Assembly (NCBI GenBank): GCA_030151565.1 | Contig: JASLDM010000043.1 | Location: 1 to 59,418, forward strand | DNA from: Flavobacterium sp. | GTDB taxonomy: Bacteria; Bacteroidota; Bacteroidia; Flavobacteriales; Flavobacteriaceae | Direction of reading: 5' to 3' | DNA length: 59,418 nt | Part shown: positions 43,860-52,261 of the stretch, in pieces | Layout: each line of letters starts with the position of its first letter | Numbering within the stretch: position 1 is the first letter of the stretch | Program-made: the position numbers and the translations under genes | The notes under the pieces: model-generated | What the model was told of the DNA's origin: nothing | The model's database searches: none | The model's input: the letters and a program-made list of their open reading frames with translations, nothing else

Positions 43860-44640
43860 ATTTCAACTTTTTTAAAAATGTTTCAAAAGAGGTTTTGGCT
43901 TGTGAAAAACTTTCGGAATTAATATCAAATTCTCCATACCAAATATTGTTATATAAATAGGAAAGATATTGAAAGTCTTGTTTGACAGTTTCCTCTTTAA
44001 TTTCTATTAAGTAATCGGAATTTGTTTTCTCTAATTCCCAGACAATCAATTCTTTTTTTGATAGTGATTGTAAGGTCCATAAATAGTAATATCGAATAGC
44101 TAATCTGTATTCTTGTTTATTTTCTGTTTCACTTAATAGTTTTGAGAAATTCGTATTTTCTAAATCTTTTTCGATTTCATCATAAGCTGTAGTTACCTTT
44201 TTCTGTTTCTTTTTCAGAAACCAGTAAGCTTCTTTTTGTATAACCGCGCGAATAATAAAGTACAATAACAAACCTATAATTAGGAATGAACCAATACGCA
44301 TTAGTACAAAAATAGTTTTGCTTTGGGAGGAACCTAATTTTAAAAATGAATAAAAACGTCTTTTTAACTCTTCTATTTTTTGTTTAAGAAGCGTCCATAA
44401 ACCTTCTTTGTTTTCCTCATCATAATTAAAGTCCGACGTATCATATTTGTTTTTATAATTTTCTTCAAACTTTTTTTGCTCAATACTTGAAGAGTCGTAA
44501 AAGTATGGAATCGTATCATTTGATGTGAAATCATAGTGCTTTTGAATCACTTCAGAAGATGTCGTCTCGATAGATGCAGGTTGTGCAGAGCAAACTATTG
44601 ATGTGAAAAATATAAAAAAAGGAGTTAGATTAGTTTTCAT
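43852..44640 (-). CDS. DUF4129 domain membrane protein
   Basis: A protein of about 262 residues from MKTNLTPFF, with a signal peptide (ending IVCSA), a charged periplasmic stretch and one central membrane helix (IGSFLIIGLLLYFIIRAVIQ). A cytoplasmic helical part has LAIRYYYLWTLQSLSKKELI, the typical DUF4129 pattern. Another ATG is four codons upstream. It overlaps both neighbours (11 bases with the upstream gene, 8 with DUF4350). Its role is unknown; some related proteins have a transglutaminase partner, but none is seen here. Confidence 0.83.
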   Translation of the reverse strand: MKTNLTPFFIFFTSIVCSAQPASIETTSSEVIQKHYDFTSNDTIPYFYDSSSIEQKKFEENYKNKYDTSDFNYDEENKEGLWTLLKQKIEELKRRFYSFLKLGSSQSKTIFVLMRIGSFLIIGLLLYFIIRAVIQKEAYWFLKKKQKKVTTAYDEIEKDLENTNFSKLLSETENKQEYRLAIRYYYLWTLQSLSKKELIVWELEKTNSDYLIEIKEETVKQDFQYLSYLYNNIWYGEFDINSESFSQAKTSFETFLKKLKYE

Positions 44641-45553
44641 CCGATTTTCCAATTTCGTCGATTTGAGAGTAAGATGTTACGTTTTCTGCTCGTTCACGTG
44701 AGCTGTAATAAATTAAACCTTGATTTATTAGTAATAAGTTGTTTAATACAAAACCTAATAAAGTAGATACTACAACAGTAACGGCCATTATAATTCCAAA
44801 AGTAGTTCCAATATCACCTTCAGAACTTCCATTTTCTATAGTAGTAAATAATTCTATGTAATAGTAAACCTGTGGAATAAAACTGACAATTCCGGTAACA
44901 ACTTGTATAATCATATACATAACTAAAGTAGCTATAATAGTTGGCCAAAAATTAGCGCGAATCATATCAAAGGCACGTCCGTAGGCGGTAAAGAATGAAG
45001 CCTTGTTGTTGATGTACTCATAATAAGCAAGCGTTGTCCAAGCAACTGAACCCACTGCAACAATAATAATGAGTGGAATACCAATCAGTAAGAATACTAA
45101 AGCTATAGAAATTGCGAAAACAATAAATAATAAAGGAACAATAATAAAGGTGGTTCCAAGAATAAAAATAATAATCCTACCAATATTTTTTTTAATTTGA
45201 TTTAGAAAATTCGAAGGGGTTTTTTCACCTCCGTCAATCATATTTTGTAAATATATTACAGGGTAAGTATATGCTATGGCAGAAAATAGAATAGAAACTA
45301 AAACAAGAATTAGTACCAAAGGGCCAATAAAAGTGAAGTTCGTATTTGCAAATTCATCAAATTCAGAATTTGCATTTAAAAGACCAGAAAAAAGATTTTT
45401 ACCTAAAAAGTAAGAACAAAGTAGCATAACGATGAGTAATCCACCATTTAAGATTAAGTAATTTTTAAAATACGTTTTTCCTTCTATTTTAAAAAAGCTA
45501 AAGGTGTCGTTTATGTATGCGTTTAAATCTCTTTTTTTAAATATTTCGAACAT
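44630..45553 (-). CDS. polytopic membrane protein of the MoxR cluster
   Basis: A 307-residue protein with about six hydrophobic helices: YLILNGGLLIVMLLCSYFLG, FIGPLVLILVLVSILFSAIA, IIFILGTTFIIVPLLFIVFA and others. A cytoplasmic N terminus of about 30 residues and a short polar C tail flank them. It lacks any motif that I can name and resembles the unnamed multi-pass proteins often found between SpoIIM and DUF4129 genes in Bacteroidota. It is 12 bases after the SpoIIM-like gene. Function unknown. Confidence 0.8.
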   Translation of the reverse strand: MFEIFKKRDLNAYINDTFSFFKIEGKTYFKNYLILNGGLLIVMLLCSYFLGKNLFSGLLNANSEFDEFANTNFTFIGPLVLILVLVSILFSAIAYTYPVIYLQNMIDGGEKTPSNFLNQIKKNIGRIIIFILGTTFIIVPLLFIVFAISIALVFLLIGIPLIIIVAVGSVAWTTLAYYEYINNKASFFTAYGRAFDMIRANFWPTIIATLVMYMIIQVVTGIVSFIPQVYYYIELFTTIENGSSEGDIGTTFGIIMAVTVVVSTLLGFVLNNLLLINQGLIYYSSRERAENVTSYSQIDEIGKSDEN

Positions 45554-45565
45554 CGTTTCTTGATT

Positions 45566-46528
45566 TTATGAGTGAATGGAATTGTAGACTTTTTTTGGAT
45601 AGATTATGAAATAATAGAATATCAAACTAAATGTTCCGAAAATGATTAAATAATTAATAATATCAGGCATTTGTTGAGCATATCTTGTAATAAAACCTTC
45701 AATGAACCCTGCTATAATGGTAAAGGGAACAGTAGCCAAAAATATTTTTAATCCATTCTTAAAGCCTCTTTTAAGCGAGTGAATTCTTGAAAAAGTTTTA
45801 GGAAATAGAATGCTACCGCCTAAGATAAAACCAGCGAAAGCTTCTATTATCATCGAAGTAATTTCTAAAGCTCCATGAAGCCATATACCTCTAAAACTTT
45901 CCATAAAAGTGTTATGTTGGATAAAAAAGTATTGAAAAGCACCTAGCATGATACCATTATACATCATAAATAGAAATGTGCCTAAACCAGCAAAAATACC
46001 AAACAAAAAGAAGCGCAAACCAACGTAAAGATTGTTTATTGTAATAGCTATAAAACTTCCCCAATTGCTACCTGATTTATAGATTCCCATTGGATCACCA
46101 TTTTTAATGTTTTCTAAAGTTTGATCTACATATCCATTTCCTAAAATTAAGCGTACAAAATCAGGATCATATTTTGCCGAAAGTACACCGATGCCTAGAA
46201 TTATAAAAAAGATTAAAAAACTAAATTTTAAATAATTTTTATATTCATAAACTAAAAGAGGAACTTCTGTTTTAAAAAAATAAACAACTCGATTTTCTTC
46301 GATGCGTTTGGTTTTGTATATTTTTTGGTAAGTTTGTGCAGCTAAATAATTTAAGTATAGTGTAACTTTGCTTTTCGGGTAATACGTTTGGGCATAAGAT
46401 AAGTCATTCATTAATTGAATGTACAAATTCGCTAAATAATCAGGCTTTGTTTTTGAACTGCCAAAGATAGCAAGTTCGTATTCCAGCCATTTATCTTTAT
46501 TTTGTTTTATAAATATAACTTCTCTCAT
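45566..46528 (-). CDS. SpoIIM-like (DUF95) membrane protein
   Basis: A protein of about 320 residues. It begins MREVIFIKQNKDKWLEYE, the usual start of this family; an upstream ATG at 46558 would overlap the divergent RDD gene and is less likely. The soluble N-terminal 110 residues are followed by five to six membrane helices with FIAITINNLYVGLRFFLFGI and FRGIWLHGALEITSMIIEAF, the stage II sporulation protein M signature. SpoIIM belongs to an endospore engulfment complex in Firmicutes; here there is no sporulation, so it has another envelope role. Confidence 0.88.
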   Translation of the reverse strand: MREVIFIKQNKDKWLEYELAIFGSSKTKPDYLANLYIQLMNDLSYAQTYYPKSKVTLYLNYLAAQTYQKIYKTKRIEENRVVYFFKTEVPLLVYEYKNYLKFSFLIFFIILGIGVLSAKYDPDFVRLILGNGYVDQTLENIKNGDPMGIYKSGSNWGSFIAITINNLYVGLRFFLFGIFAGLGTFLFMMYNGIMLGAFQYFFIQHNTFMESFRGIWLHGALEITSMIIEAFAGFILGGSILFPKTFSRIHSLKRGFKNGLKIFLATVPFTIIAGFIEGFITRYAQQMPDIINYLIIFGTFSLIFYYFIIYPKKVYNSIHS

Positions 46529-46549
46529 AGAAAGGCTAAAATATAACAT

Positions 46550-47284
46550 ATGACTCAATTAACCATCAATACAACACAAAATGTTAAAATTAATTTTGAA
46601 GTCGCTTCTTTGTTTTCCAGAGGAATAGCTTGTTTGTTGGACTATTTGTTTAAATTTTTATACGTTATTTTTATAGTATTAATTTGGAATAAGTTTTATA
46701 TCACTACTTGGTTTTCTGATGAATTCTCAAGAAGTGCTTTTATTTTATTGTTGTTGTTTCCGATATTTTTTTATTCTCTTTTTTTTGAAGCTTTTATGCA
46801 AGGTACAACGCCAGGAAAAAAAATAATGAAGATCAAAGTGATAAAAATTGATGGATATCAAGCAACGTTTGTTGATTATTTAGTTCGATGGATCTTTCGA
46901 TTAATAGACCTTATGATTGGTGGTGGAATTATTGGGGTAGTCATGATCGCAATTAGTGATAAGGGACAACGTTTAGGTGATTTAGTAGCAGGAACCTCGG
47001 TCATATCTATAAAAAACACTCATCAGTTAGCTGCTACAATCTATCAAGAGTTGGAACAAGAATATAGCCCAGTTTATATTCAAGCGTTGCAATTATCGGA
47101 TAATGATATTCGATTAATTAAAGAGGTTTTAGAAGATTTTAGAAAAACACGTGATTATAAACTTTTGGATAAATTGACGGTTAAGGTAGAGCATGTTTTG
47201 GGCGTCTCTCGAAAAACATCTTCACAACTCGAATTTATTAATACCGTTTTAAAAGATTATAATTTTTTAAGCCTTCAGGGGTAA
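46550..47284 (+). CDS. RDD family membrane protein
   Basis: A 244-residue protein with four or so membrane helices. It carries FSRGIACLLDYLFKFLY (the R...D of the RDD name), QGTTPGKKIMKIKVI and GQRLGDLVAGTSVI, all expected for RDD. A cytoplasmic tail of about 80 residues is charged and helical (DNDIRLIKEVLEDFRKTRDY). RDD proteins often accompany the MoxR-DUF58-SpoIIM set. It is divergent from the SpoIIM-like gene, with only 21 bases between start codons, so their promoters must lie inside each other's 5' ends or be very short. Confidence 0.88.
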   Translation: MTQLTINTTQNVKINFEVASLFSRGIACLLDYLFKFLYVIFIVLIWNKFYITTWFSDEFSRSAFILLLLFPIFFYSLFFEAFMQGTTPGKKIMKIKVIKIDGYQATFVDYLVRWIFRLIDLMIGGGIIGVVMIAISDKGQRLGDLVAGTSVISIKNTHQLAATIYQELEQEYSPVYIQALQLSDNDIRLIKEVLEDFRKTRDYKLLDKLTVKVEHVLGVSRKTSSQLEFINTVLKDYNFLSLQG

Positions 47285-47302
47285 TTTACTTGTAACTTTA
47301 TT

Positions 47303-47908
47303 ATGAATTTATTTTCAATCCTAGATTTACTAGGAACCATGGCATTTGCAATTTCAGGTGCATTAGCAGGAAGAGAGAAACGTTTGGATTTGTTTGGTAT
47401 TCTAACTTTAGCTTTTGTTACAGCTATTGGAGGAGGGACATTAAGAGATGTTATTATCGGTATAACACCCGTAACTTGGTTAACAGATCTGAATTATTTC
47501 TACACCACAATTTTAGGGACTCTTTTGGCAATTGTTTTTTATAAACGATTAGAATACTTACGTGTATCTTTATTTTTGTTTGACACGATCGGATTGGCGG
47601 TTTTCACATTAATAGGTATTGAAAAGGGGATGAGTGTAGGTTTACATCCTATTATTTGTATCACTTTAGGTACAATTACGGCTTGTTTTGGAGGTGTAAT
47701 TCGCGATATTCTAAGTAATAAGATTCCAATAATCTTCAAGAGGGAGATTTATGCAACGGCTTGTATTTTTGGAGGTGGTGTATACTATTTGCTTTATCAT
47801 TTTAATATAGATAAAGATTTAAGCTATTTAATGACTTCAATAGCGATTTTTAGTATTCGTATTTTGGCAGTAAAAAGACATTGGAAATTACCTTTTTCCC
47901 AAGCTTAA
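47303..47908 (+). CDS. TRIC-like channel family protein (UPF0126, YicG)
   Basis: A 201-residue membrane protein with seven helices in two related halves. DLLGTMAFAISGALAGREKR and TAIGGGTLRDVIIG in the first half match LFDTIGLAVFTLIGIEKGMS and TACFGGVIRDILSN in the second. This duplicated GG..RD motif defines the bacterial relatives of trimeric intracellular cation channels. It is expected to conduct K+ and similar cations or to carry small amino acids; that is not settled for this member. It begins 18 bases after RDD and may share its transcript. Its 3' end overlaps the symporter's by 21 bases. Confidence 0.9.
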   Translation: MNLFSILDLLGTMAFAISGALAGREKRLDLFGILTLAFVTAIGGGTLRDVIIGITPVTWLTDLNYFYTTILGTLLAIVFYKRLEYLRVSLFLFDTIGLAVFTLIGIEKGMSVGLHPIICITLGTITACFGGVIRDILSNKIPIIFKREIYATACIFGGGVYYLLYHFNIDKDLSYLMTSIAIFSIRILAVKRHWKLPFSQA

Positions 47909-49579
47909 TTTATCTGAAAAGTGAAGTAGGTTTGAAATGATCATAACAAGTAACACTCCAATAAAATTCAACCAAAGAAAACTTACGATATCAGTAAAAT
48001 AAATGATTATGACGATTATTTGTGATAGTAATGCTCCCCAAAACACCGCATTTGAGCTTAGGTATTTCATGAATAAAGCAACTAAAAAAACACCTAATAA
48101 AACGCCATAGAATATTGATCCCACAATGTTTACAAGTTGTATAAGGTTTTCAAATAAAGGAACCATACATCCGATTACGATAGCAATTGCTCCCCAAATA
48201 GCGGTAAAAATCTTTGTAGCTCTTAAATAATGTGTTTCTGAATGCTGTTTTTTACTATTTCTCTTATAAATATCGTTTACAGTTGTTGCGGCTAAGGCAT
48301 TTAGTTCTGAGGCAGACGCACTCATCGCAGCAGACAAAATAACTGCTAACAATAATCCAACAAGCCCTTTCGGAAGAAAGTTTATAATGAAGTATAGAAA
48401 TACATAATCTTTATCATTGGTTTCAGCATCTGGATTGGCCATTAAAATTATTTCTTTAGCTTCTTCTCGCAATTCTTTCTCTTTACTTGCTAAAGAAACC
48501 ATCTTTTCTTGCAATATTGGGTTGTTATAATCTTGGTATAACTGGCCTGTGTACAAAATGCTTATTTCTTTTTTATCTTTTAATACTTCATTAAATTCAG
48601 ATTCTATAGTTGCGTATTGTTTTTTGTAGCTAGAGCTTTCTACTTTCGTAACATTAGAAGGATTAAAATGTAATGGAGTAGAATTAAACTGAAAGAAAAC
48701 AAAAACTAAAACTCCAATTAATAAGATGAAAAACTGCATTGGAATTTTAAGCAGCCCATTTATTAGCAGTCCTTTTCTACTTTCAGAGATTGATTTTCCA
48801 GTTAAGTATCTTCCAACTTGTGTTTGATCCGTTCCAAAGTAAGCGAGCATTAAAAAGAATCCTCCTGTAAGTCCATTCCAAAGTGTGTAGCGTTCGCTAG
48901 GATCTGTAGAGAAATTCAGTAGTTCCATTTTGTCATTTGCTGCTGCAATACCCAATGCGTTGGTGAAACTCAAACTATCAGGGAAACTGTTTATGATGAT
49001 AAAAAAGGCAACAAACATTCCTGTCATGATGATGAATATTTGTTGTTTTTGTGTAATTAGGATTGCTTTTGAACCTCCTGTAACGGTGTAGATTAAAACT
49101 AAAACACCAATACTAATAATCAGGACTTTAAGATTCCAACCTAATAAAGACGATAATATAATAGATGGAGCGTAAATTGTAAAACCAATAACAAGACCTC
49201 TTTGCGTTAAAAAGAGAAGTGTTGCTAGACTTCGCACACGGATATCGAATCGTTTTTCTAAGAATTCATAGGCTGTGTATACATTGTATTTGTAAAAGGC
49301 AGGAATGAAAAATAGGCAGATGAAAATCATTGCCAAGGGAAGTCCAAAGTAAAATTGGATAAATCCCATTCCGTCGTGATAGGCTTGTCCAGGTATAGAT
49401 AAGAAAGTAATAGCACTTGCTTGCGTTGCCATAACAGAAAGTGCTACGGTCCAACTAGGACTTTGTCTGTTCGCTAATAAATAGTCATTAAAGTTCTTAT
49501 TCTTACGTGTTTTTATGGTTCCATAAATAACGATGAATAAAAGGGTACATGAAAGTATAATCCAATCTAAACGCTGCAT
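47888..49579 (-). CDS. sodium:solute symporter (SSS family)
   Basis: A 563-residue carrier with about thirteen membrane helices. NDYLLANRQSPSWTVALSVM and ATQASAITFLSIPGQAYHDG hold the start of the sodium-coupled core. YFGTDQTQVGRYLTGKS is the sodium symport signature, and SAAMSASASELNALAATTVN belongs to the later sodium site. A loop of about 85 residues between helices 7 and 8 is charged and extracytoplasmic or cytoplasmic. The substrate is unknown. A 39-residue ORF immediately upstream seems part of the unit. Confidence 0.93.
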   Translation of the reverse strand: MQRLDWIILSCTLLFIVIYGTIKTRKNKNFNDYLLANRQSPSWTVALSVMATQASAITFLSIPGQAYHDGMGFIQFYFGLPLAMIFICLFFIPAFYKYNVYTAYEFLEKRFDIRVRSLATLLFLTQRGLVIGFTIYAPSIILSSLLGWNLKVLIISIGVLVLIYTVTGGSKAILITQKQQIFIIMTGMFVAFFIIINSFPDSLSFTNALGIAAANDKMELLNFSTDPSERYTLWNGLTGGFFLMLAYFGTDQTQVGRYLTGKSISESRKGLLINGLLKIPMQFFILLIGVLVFVFFQFNSTPLHFNPSNVTKVESSSYKKQYATIESEFNEVLKDKKEISILYTGQLYQDYNNPILQEKMVSLASKEKELREEAKEIILMANPDAETNDKDYVFLYFIINFLPKGLVGLLLAVILSAAMSASASELNALAATTVNDIYKRNSKKQHSETHYLRATKIFTAIWGAIAIVIGCMVPLFENLIQLVNIVGSIFYGVLLGVFLVALFMKYLSSNAVFWGALLSQIIVIIIYFTDIVSFLWLNFIGVLLVMIISNLLHFSDKLSLGKR

Positions 49580-49582
49580 AAT

Positions 49583-49702
49583 CTAGAGGTATAGTTGCAT
49601 TAAAAAATAGAAAAACAAAAGATATAGAATGTTGACTAATAATACGATGTTATACCCGCGCTTCCATTCTAATGAGGCAATAAAATCTTTTAGTTTTTTC
49701 AT
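49583..49702 (-). CDS. 39-residue membrane peptide upstream of the symporter
   Basis: ATG at 49702, stop TAG at 49585-49583, ending just 3 bases before the symporter start codon. It begins MKKLKDFIASLEWKRGYNI, a polar and basic head, and continues as one hydrophobic helix (VLLVNILYLLFFYFLM) of about 16 residues. The topology would be N-in with one membrane pass. Its position, directly between a terminator and the symporter ATG, makes it the first cistron of that mRNA. It could be a small subunit or assembly aid for the symporter; that is inference. No annotation of such a peptide is known to me for this locus. Confidence 0.65.
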   Translation of the reverse strand: MKKLKDFIASLEWKRGYNIVLLVNILYLLFFYFLMQLYL

Positions 49703-49713
49703 TTTTAGAGTTC

Positions 49714-49747
49714 AAAAAAGGCTAATAATGATATGATTATTAGCCTT
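49714..49747 (-). terminator. terminator of the KdsC-Maf-MscS operon
   Basis: AAGGCTAATAAT and ATTATTAGCCTT pair around GATATG, followed by T residues on the minus strand. It lies between the MscS-like gene and the small peptide, so the symporter unit needs its own promoter. Confidence 0.87.
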
Positions 49748-49797
49748 ATTATAAAGCTTTTTTGTTTTATATAGCCTCAATATTTATGCCATTTAAT

Positions 49798-50325
49798 TTA
49801 CAACATGGGATTGTTGTCTAAGCTGTCTTTTTTTAGAATTACAATTCCTTTTTGCAATAATAAATTATTCGGATAAGAGATATGTTCTCCGTCTTTTGTT
49901 ATTAATAGAGTATAAAACGCTTTGATGTCTAATATATGTGCTTCAATAGGGAAATCCTTATCCTGGATACGGATGCAATCTCCGATTTTAAAAGGAAAAG
50001 AAAAAAACAATAATACTCCAGCAGTAACATTACTTAGTAAAGACCATTGTGCAAACATTGCAACTCCAATTACCGCAAAAACTGAGGTGAATAGAATGTA
50101 AATGTTTTCTGCTTTAACTCCCCAAATGGTAAATATCACTAAGATTAAAAGCAATAGCAATAAAATATTGAAAGATCGGATAACCACGAGAGCTCTAGAA
50201 TCTTTAATCTGCGAATTATTCGAAAAGCGAATAACTACTTTTTCTACAACTTTTTTTGCGATAAAGTAAAGCGCAATACTGATGCAGCTTATAATGATTT
50301 CAGGATAAAATTGATGTATATTCAT
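49798..50325 (-). CDS. minimal MscS-type mechanosensitive channel
   Basis: A 175-residue protein. It has two or three membrane helices (PEIIISCISIALYFIAKKVV, LLLLLLILVIFTIWG) and the pore-lining third, VFAVIGVAMFAQWSLLSNVT. The beta domain PFKIGDCIRIQDKDFPIEAH follows. It then stops, so the large C-terminal alpha/beta cage of E. coli MscS is absent. MscS channels release osmolytes under membrane tension. It lies 9 bases after the Maf stop, at the tail of the operon. Confidence 0.87.
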   Translation of the reverse strand: MNIHQFYPEIIISCISIALYFIAKKVVEKVVIRFSNNSQIKDSRALVVIRSFNILLLLLLILVIFTIWGVKAENIYILFTSVFAVIGVAMFAQWSLLSNVTAGVLLFFSFPFKIGDCIRIQDKDFPIEAHILDIKAFYTLLITKDGEHISYPNNLLLQKGIVILKKDSLDNNPML

Positions 50326-50334
50326 AATTTAGAG

Positions 50335-50919
50335 CTAAAGGAATGCGTGTAATTCTTTTACTAATTTTTCGGTTGGTAAGCCTACAACATTTGAATAGGA
50401 TCCTTTGATTTCTTCTATGCCAACCAATCCTATCCATTCTTGAATACCATAACTTCCTGCTTTGTCAAATGGTTTATAGTTGGTAATATAATAATCAATT
50501 GTTATTTCGTCTAAAGTAGTAAATGTAACGGCTGTAACAGCGTGAAAAACTACTGTTTTTTCAAGTGATTTTAAGCATACCGAACTGATAACTTCATGTG
50601 TTTTTCCAGATAGGCTCTTCAGCATATTGAAGGCTTCTTGATGGTCTTTAGGTTTTCCTAAGGCTTGGTTTTCGTGCCATACAATAGTATCGCATGTAAT
50701 GGCGATTTGCAAGGTATTGTCTAGTATGATTGCTTTTGCTTTTTCCAAGGCGATATGATCCGTTATAGCTGCTCCTTTTAAAGTATCAGGAAAGCTTTCG
50801 TCACTATTGGGGCTTTGAATTTCAAAAGATAAATTTAATTCTCTAAGGTAATCTTGTCTGCGTGGTGATTGCGATCCGAGAATTAACTGTTTTCCTTGTA
50901 GTTTTTCGTGTAACAACAT
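50335..50919 (-). CDS. maf: Maf family nucleoside triphosphate pyrophosphatase
   Basis: A protein of about 194 residues that opens MLLHEKLQGKQLILGSQSPR. It carries ITCDTIVWHENQALGKPKDH and the C-terminal YGIQEWIGLVGIEEIKGSYS. Maf enzymes remove pyrophosphate from nucleotides, mainly dTTP, UTP or modified bases, to keep pools clean. ATG at 50919 is the family start; the longer frame to 50958 enters the KdsC gene. It overlaps no stop but begins 11 bases inside the upstream frame's end region (KdsC stop at 50930), which shows coupling. Confidence 0.92.
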   Translation of the reverse strand: MLLHEKLQGKQLILGSQSPRRQDYLRELNLSFEIQSPNSDESFPDTLKGAAITDHIALEKAKAIILDNTLQIAITCDTIVWHENQALGKPKDHQEAFNMLKSLSGKTHEVISSVCLKSLEKTVVFHAVTAVTFTTLDEITIDYYITNYKPFDKAGSYGIQEWIGLVGIEEIKGSYSNVVGLPTEKLVKELHAFL

Positions 50920-50929
50920 AAGTAAAGGC

Positions 50930-51457
50930 TTAATCGAATTTGGCTTCAAAGTGTTCAAACCATTTTTTTTGTGTTTTCATTACTTGTTCGATAACATCTC
51001 TAACAGCTCCTTTTCCTCCTTGAATATGGGATATGTATTTTGATATTTTCTTTATTTCAGGTGCTGCGTCTTGAGGACAGGTTGGTAAAGCAACTTTTTG
51101 CATCACGTGAAAATCAGGGATATCATCACCCATATATAAAATGTGGTCAGGATTGATATTGTTTGTAGCGATATATTCTTCAAATACTTTTACCTTATTT
51201 GGAACTCCTAAATGTATGTCGGTTACACCTAAATTTTTTAAGCGTATACGAACACCTTCACTACTTCCGCCTGAAATTATACAAACTTTATAACCTTGTT
51301 CAATAGCCGCTTTTATAGCATAACCATCGCGGATATACATATCTCGTAAAAGTTCACCTTGTTGTGTTACGTGAATATTTCCATCGGTTAGGACACCGTC
51401 AACATCAAAAATAAATGTATTGATGTCGTTCATAAGTTCTTTAAAGTGTTTTGACAT
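50930..51457 (-). CDS. kdsC: KDO-8-phosphate phosphatase, KdsC type
   Basis: A 175-residue HAD phosphatase of the C0 subclass. INTFIFDVDGVLTDGNIHV is the nucleophile motif (DxD), CIISGGSSEGVRIRL is motif II, and MGDDIPDFHVM is motif IV. It has no cap domain, like KdsC, which releases phosphate from KDO-8-P to make KDO for lipid A. The neighbours (DUF2520 and Maf) do not help to confirm it, but the length and motifs fit. It overlaps the DUF2520 stop by one base (TAATG). Confidence 0.9.
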   Translation of the reverse strand: MSKHFKELMNDINTFIFDVDGVLTDGNIHVTQQGELLRDMYIRDGYAIKAAIEQGYKVCIISGGSSEGVRIRLKNLGVTDIHLGVPNKVKVFEEYIATNNINPDHILYMGDDIPDFHVMQKVALPTCPQDAAPEIKKISKYISHIQGGKGAVRDVIEQVMKTQKKWFEHFEAKFD

Positions 51458-52206
51458 TATTTGCTTTGAATTGATTTTGTTAATATTGCGTAAATTTCTT
51501 TTTTATTTTTCTCTTGAAGTAAACTCAAGTGTTTTTCAATTGTCTTTTCATCCCTCCGAATTGCTGGGCCTGTTTGAGCTTCTTTTGGACTTAAAAACGT
51601 TACTTTACTAGCTGTTTCTTGTATAAGAGGTTTTAAAATCTCAAAAGGAACTTTGTTTTCTTTACAAACTTCTTCTCCTAAAGTATACATATGGTTAGAA
51701 AAATTGCATACAAATACGGCAGCTAGATGAATGCTTTTGCGCTGATCTGAATTAATAAAATAGACTCGCTCAGAAAACAAAAGAGCTAGTTTTTCTAGAG
51801 TTTCTAAATCATTTTGATTTGTTGCTTCAATACAAAAAGGAATCTTGCTAAAATCTAAAGTTTTGTCTTTTGAAAATGTTTGTAACATATAAAAAACCCC
51901 AGCTCTGTGTTTTGAGCTAATACTTTGCATTGCAGCTGTTCCAGAAACATGAACAACAAATTGATCTTGGAGTGGTATAGCAGCACTTACTTCAGCAATA
52001 GCGTCGTCAGAAACAGCAATGATAAAAAGATCTGCTGGTTTTAACTCGTGAATATCATTTGTAAGTTTATCCTCGGTTACTAAATCGAGCAGATGATTTG
52101 TATTTCTTGCGTATATTTGTTGTAATTCTATATCGTCTTGTTCTAGGATATTTAAAATAAGATGATGCGCAACATTCCCAGAGCCTAAAATAGTTATTGT
52201 AGTCAT
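51457..52206 (-). CDS. DUF2520 Rossmann-fold protein
   Basis: A 249-residue protein. It opens TITILGSGNVAHHLILNILE, a GxGxxA/G NAD(P)-binding loop, and has DLFIIAVSDDAIAEV and VHVSGTAAMQSISSKHRAGV. The C-terminal DUF2520 helical domain (HLAAVFVCNFSNHMYTLGEE) is related to that of ketopantoate- or F420-type reductases. The reaction is unknown. It heads the DUF2520-KdsC-Maf-MscS operon. The divergent haemoglobin gene begins 55 bases upstream. Confidence 0.88.
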   Translation of the reverse strand: MTTITILGSGNVAHHLILNILEQDDIELQQIYARNTNHLLDLVTEDKLTNDIHELKPADLFIIAVSDDAIAEVSAAIPLQDQFVVHVSGTAAMQSISSKHRAGVFYMLQTFSKDKTLDFSKIPFCIEATNQNDLETLEKLALLFSERVYFINSDQRKSIHLAAVFVCNFSNHMYTLGEEVCKENKVPFEILKPLIQETASKVTFLSPKEAQTGPAIRRDEKTIEKHLSLLQEKNKKEIYAILTKSIQSK

Positions 52207-52261
52207 AGTGCTAAATTACTGCTTTTTTATTGCTTTCAAATTAAAAAAAGAATTCATTTCT

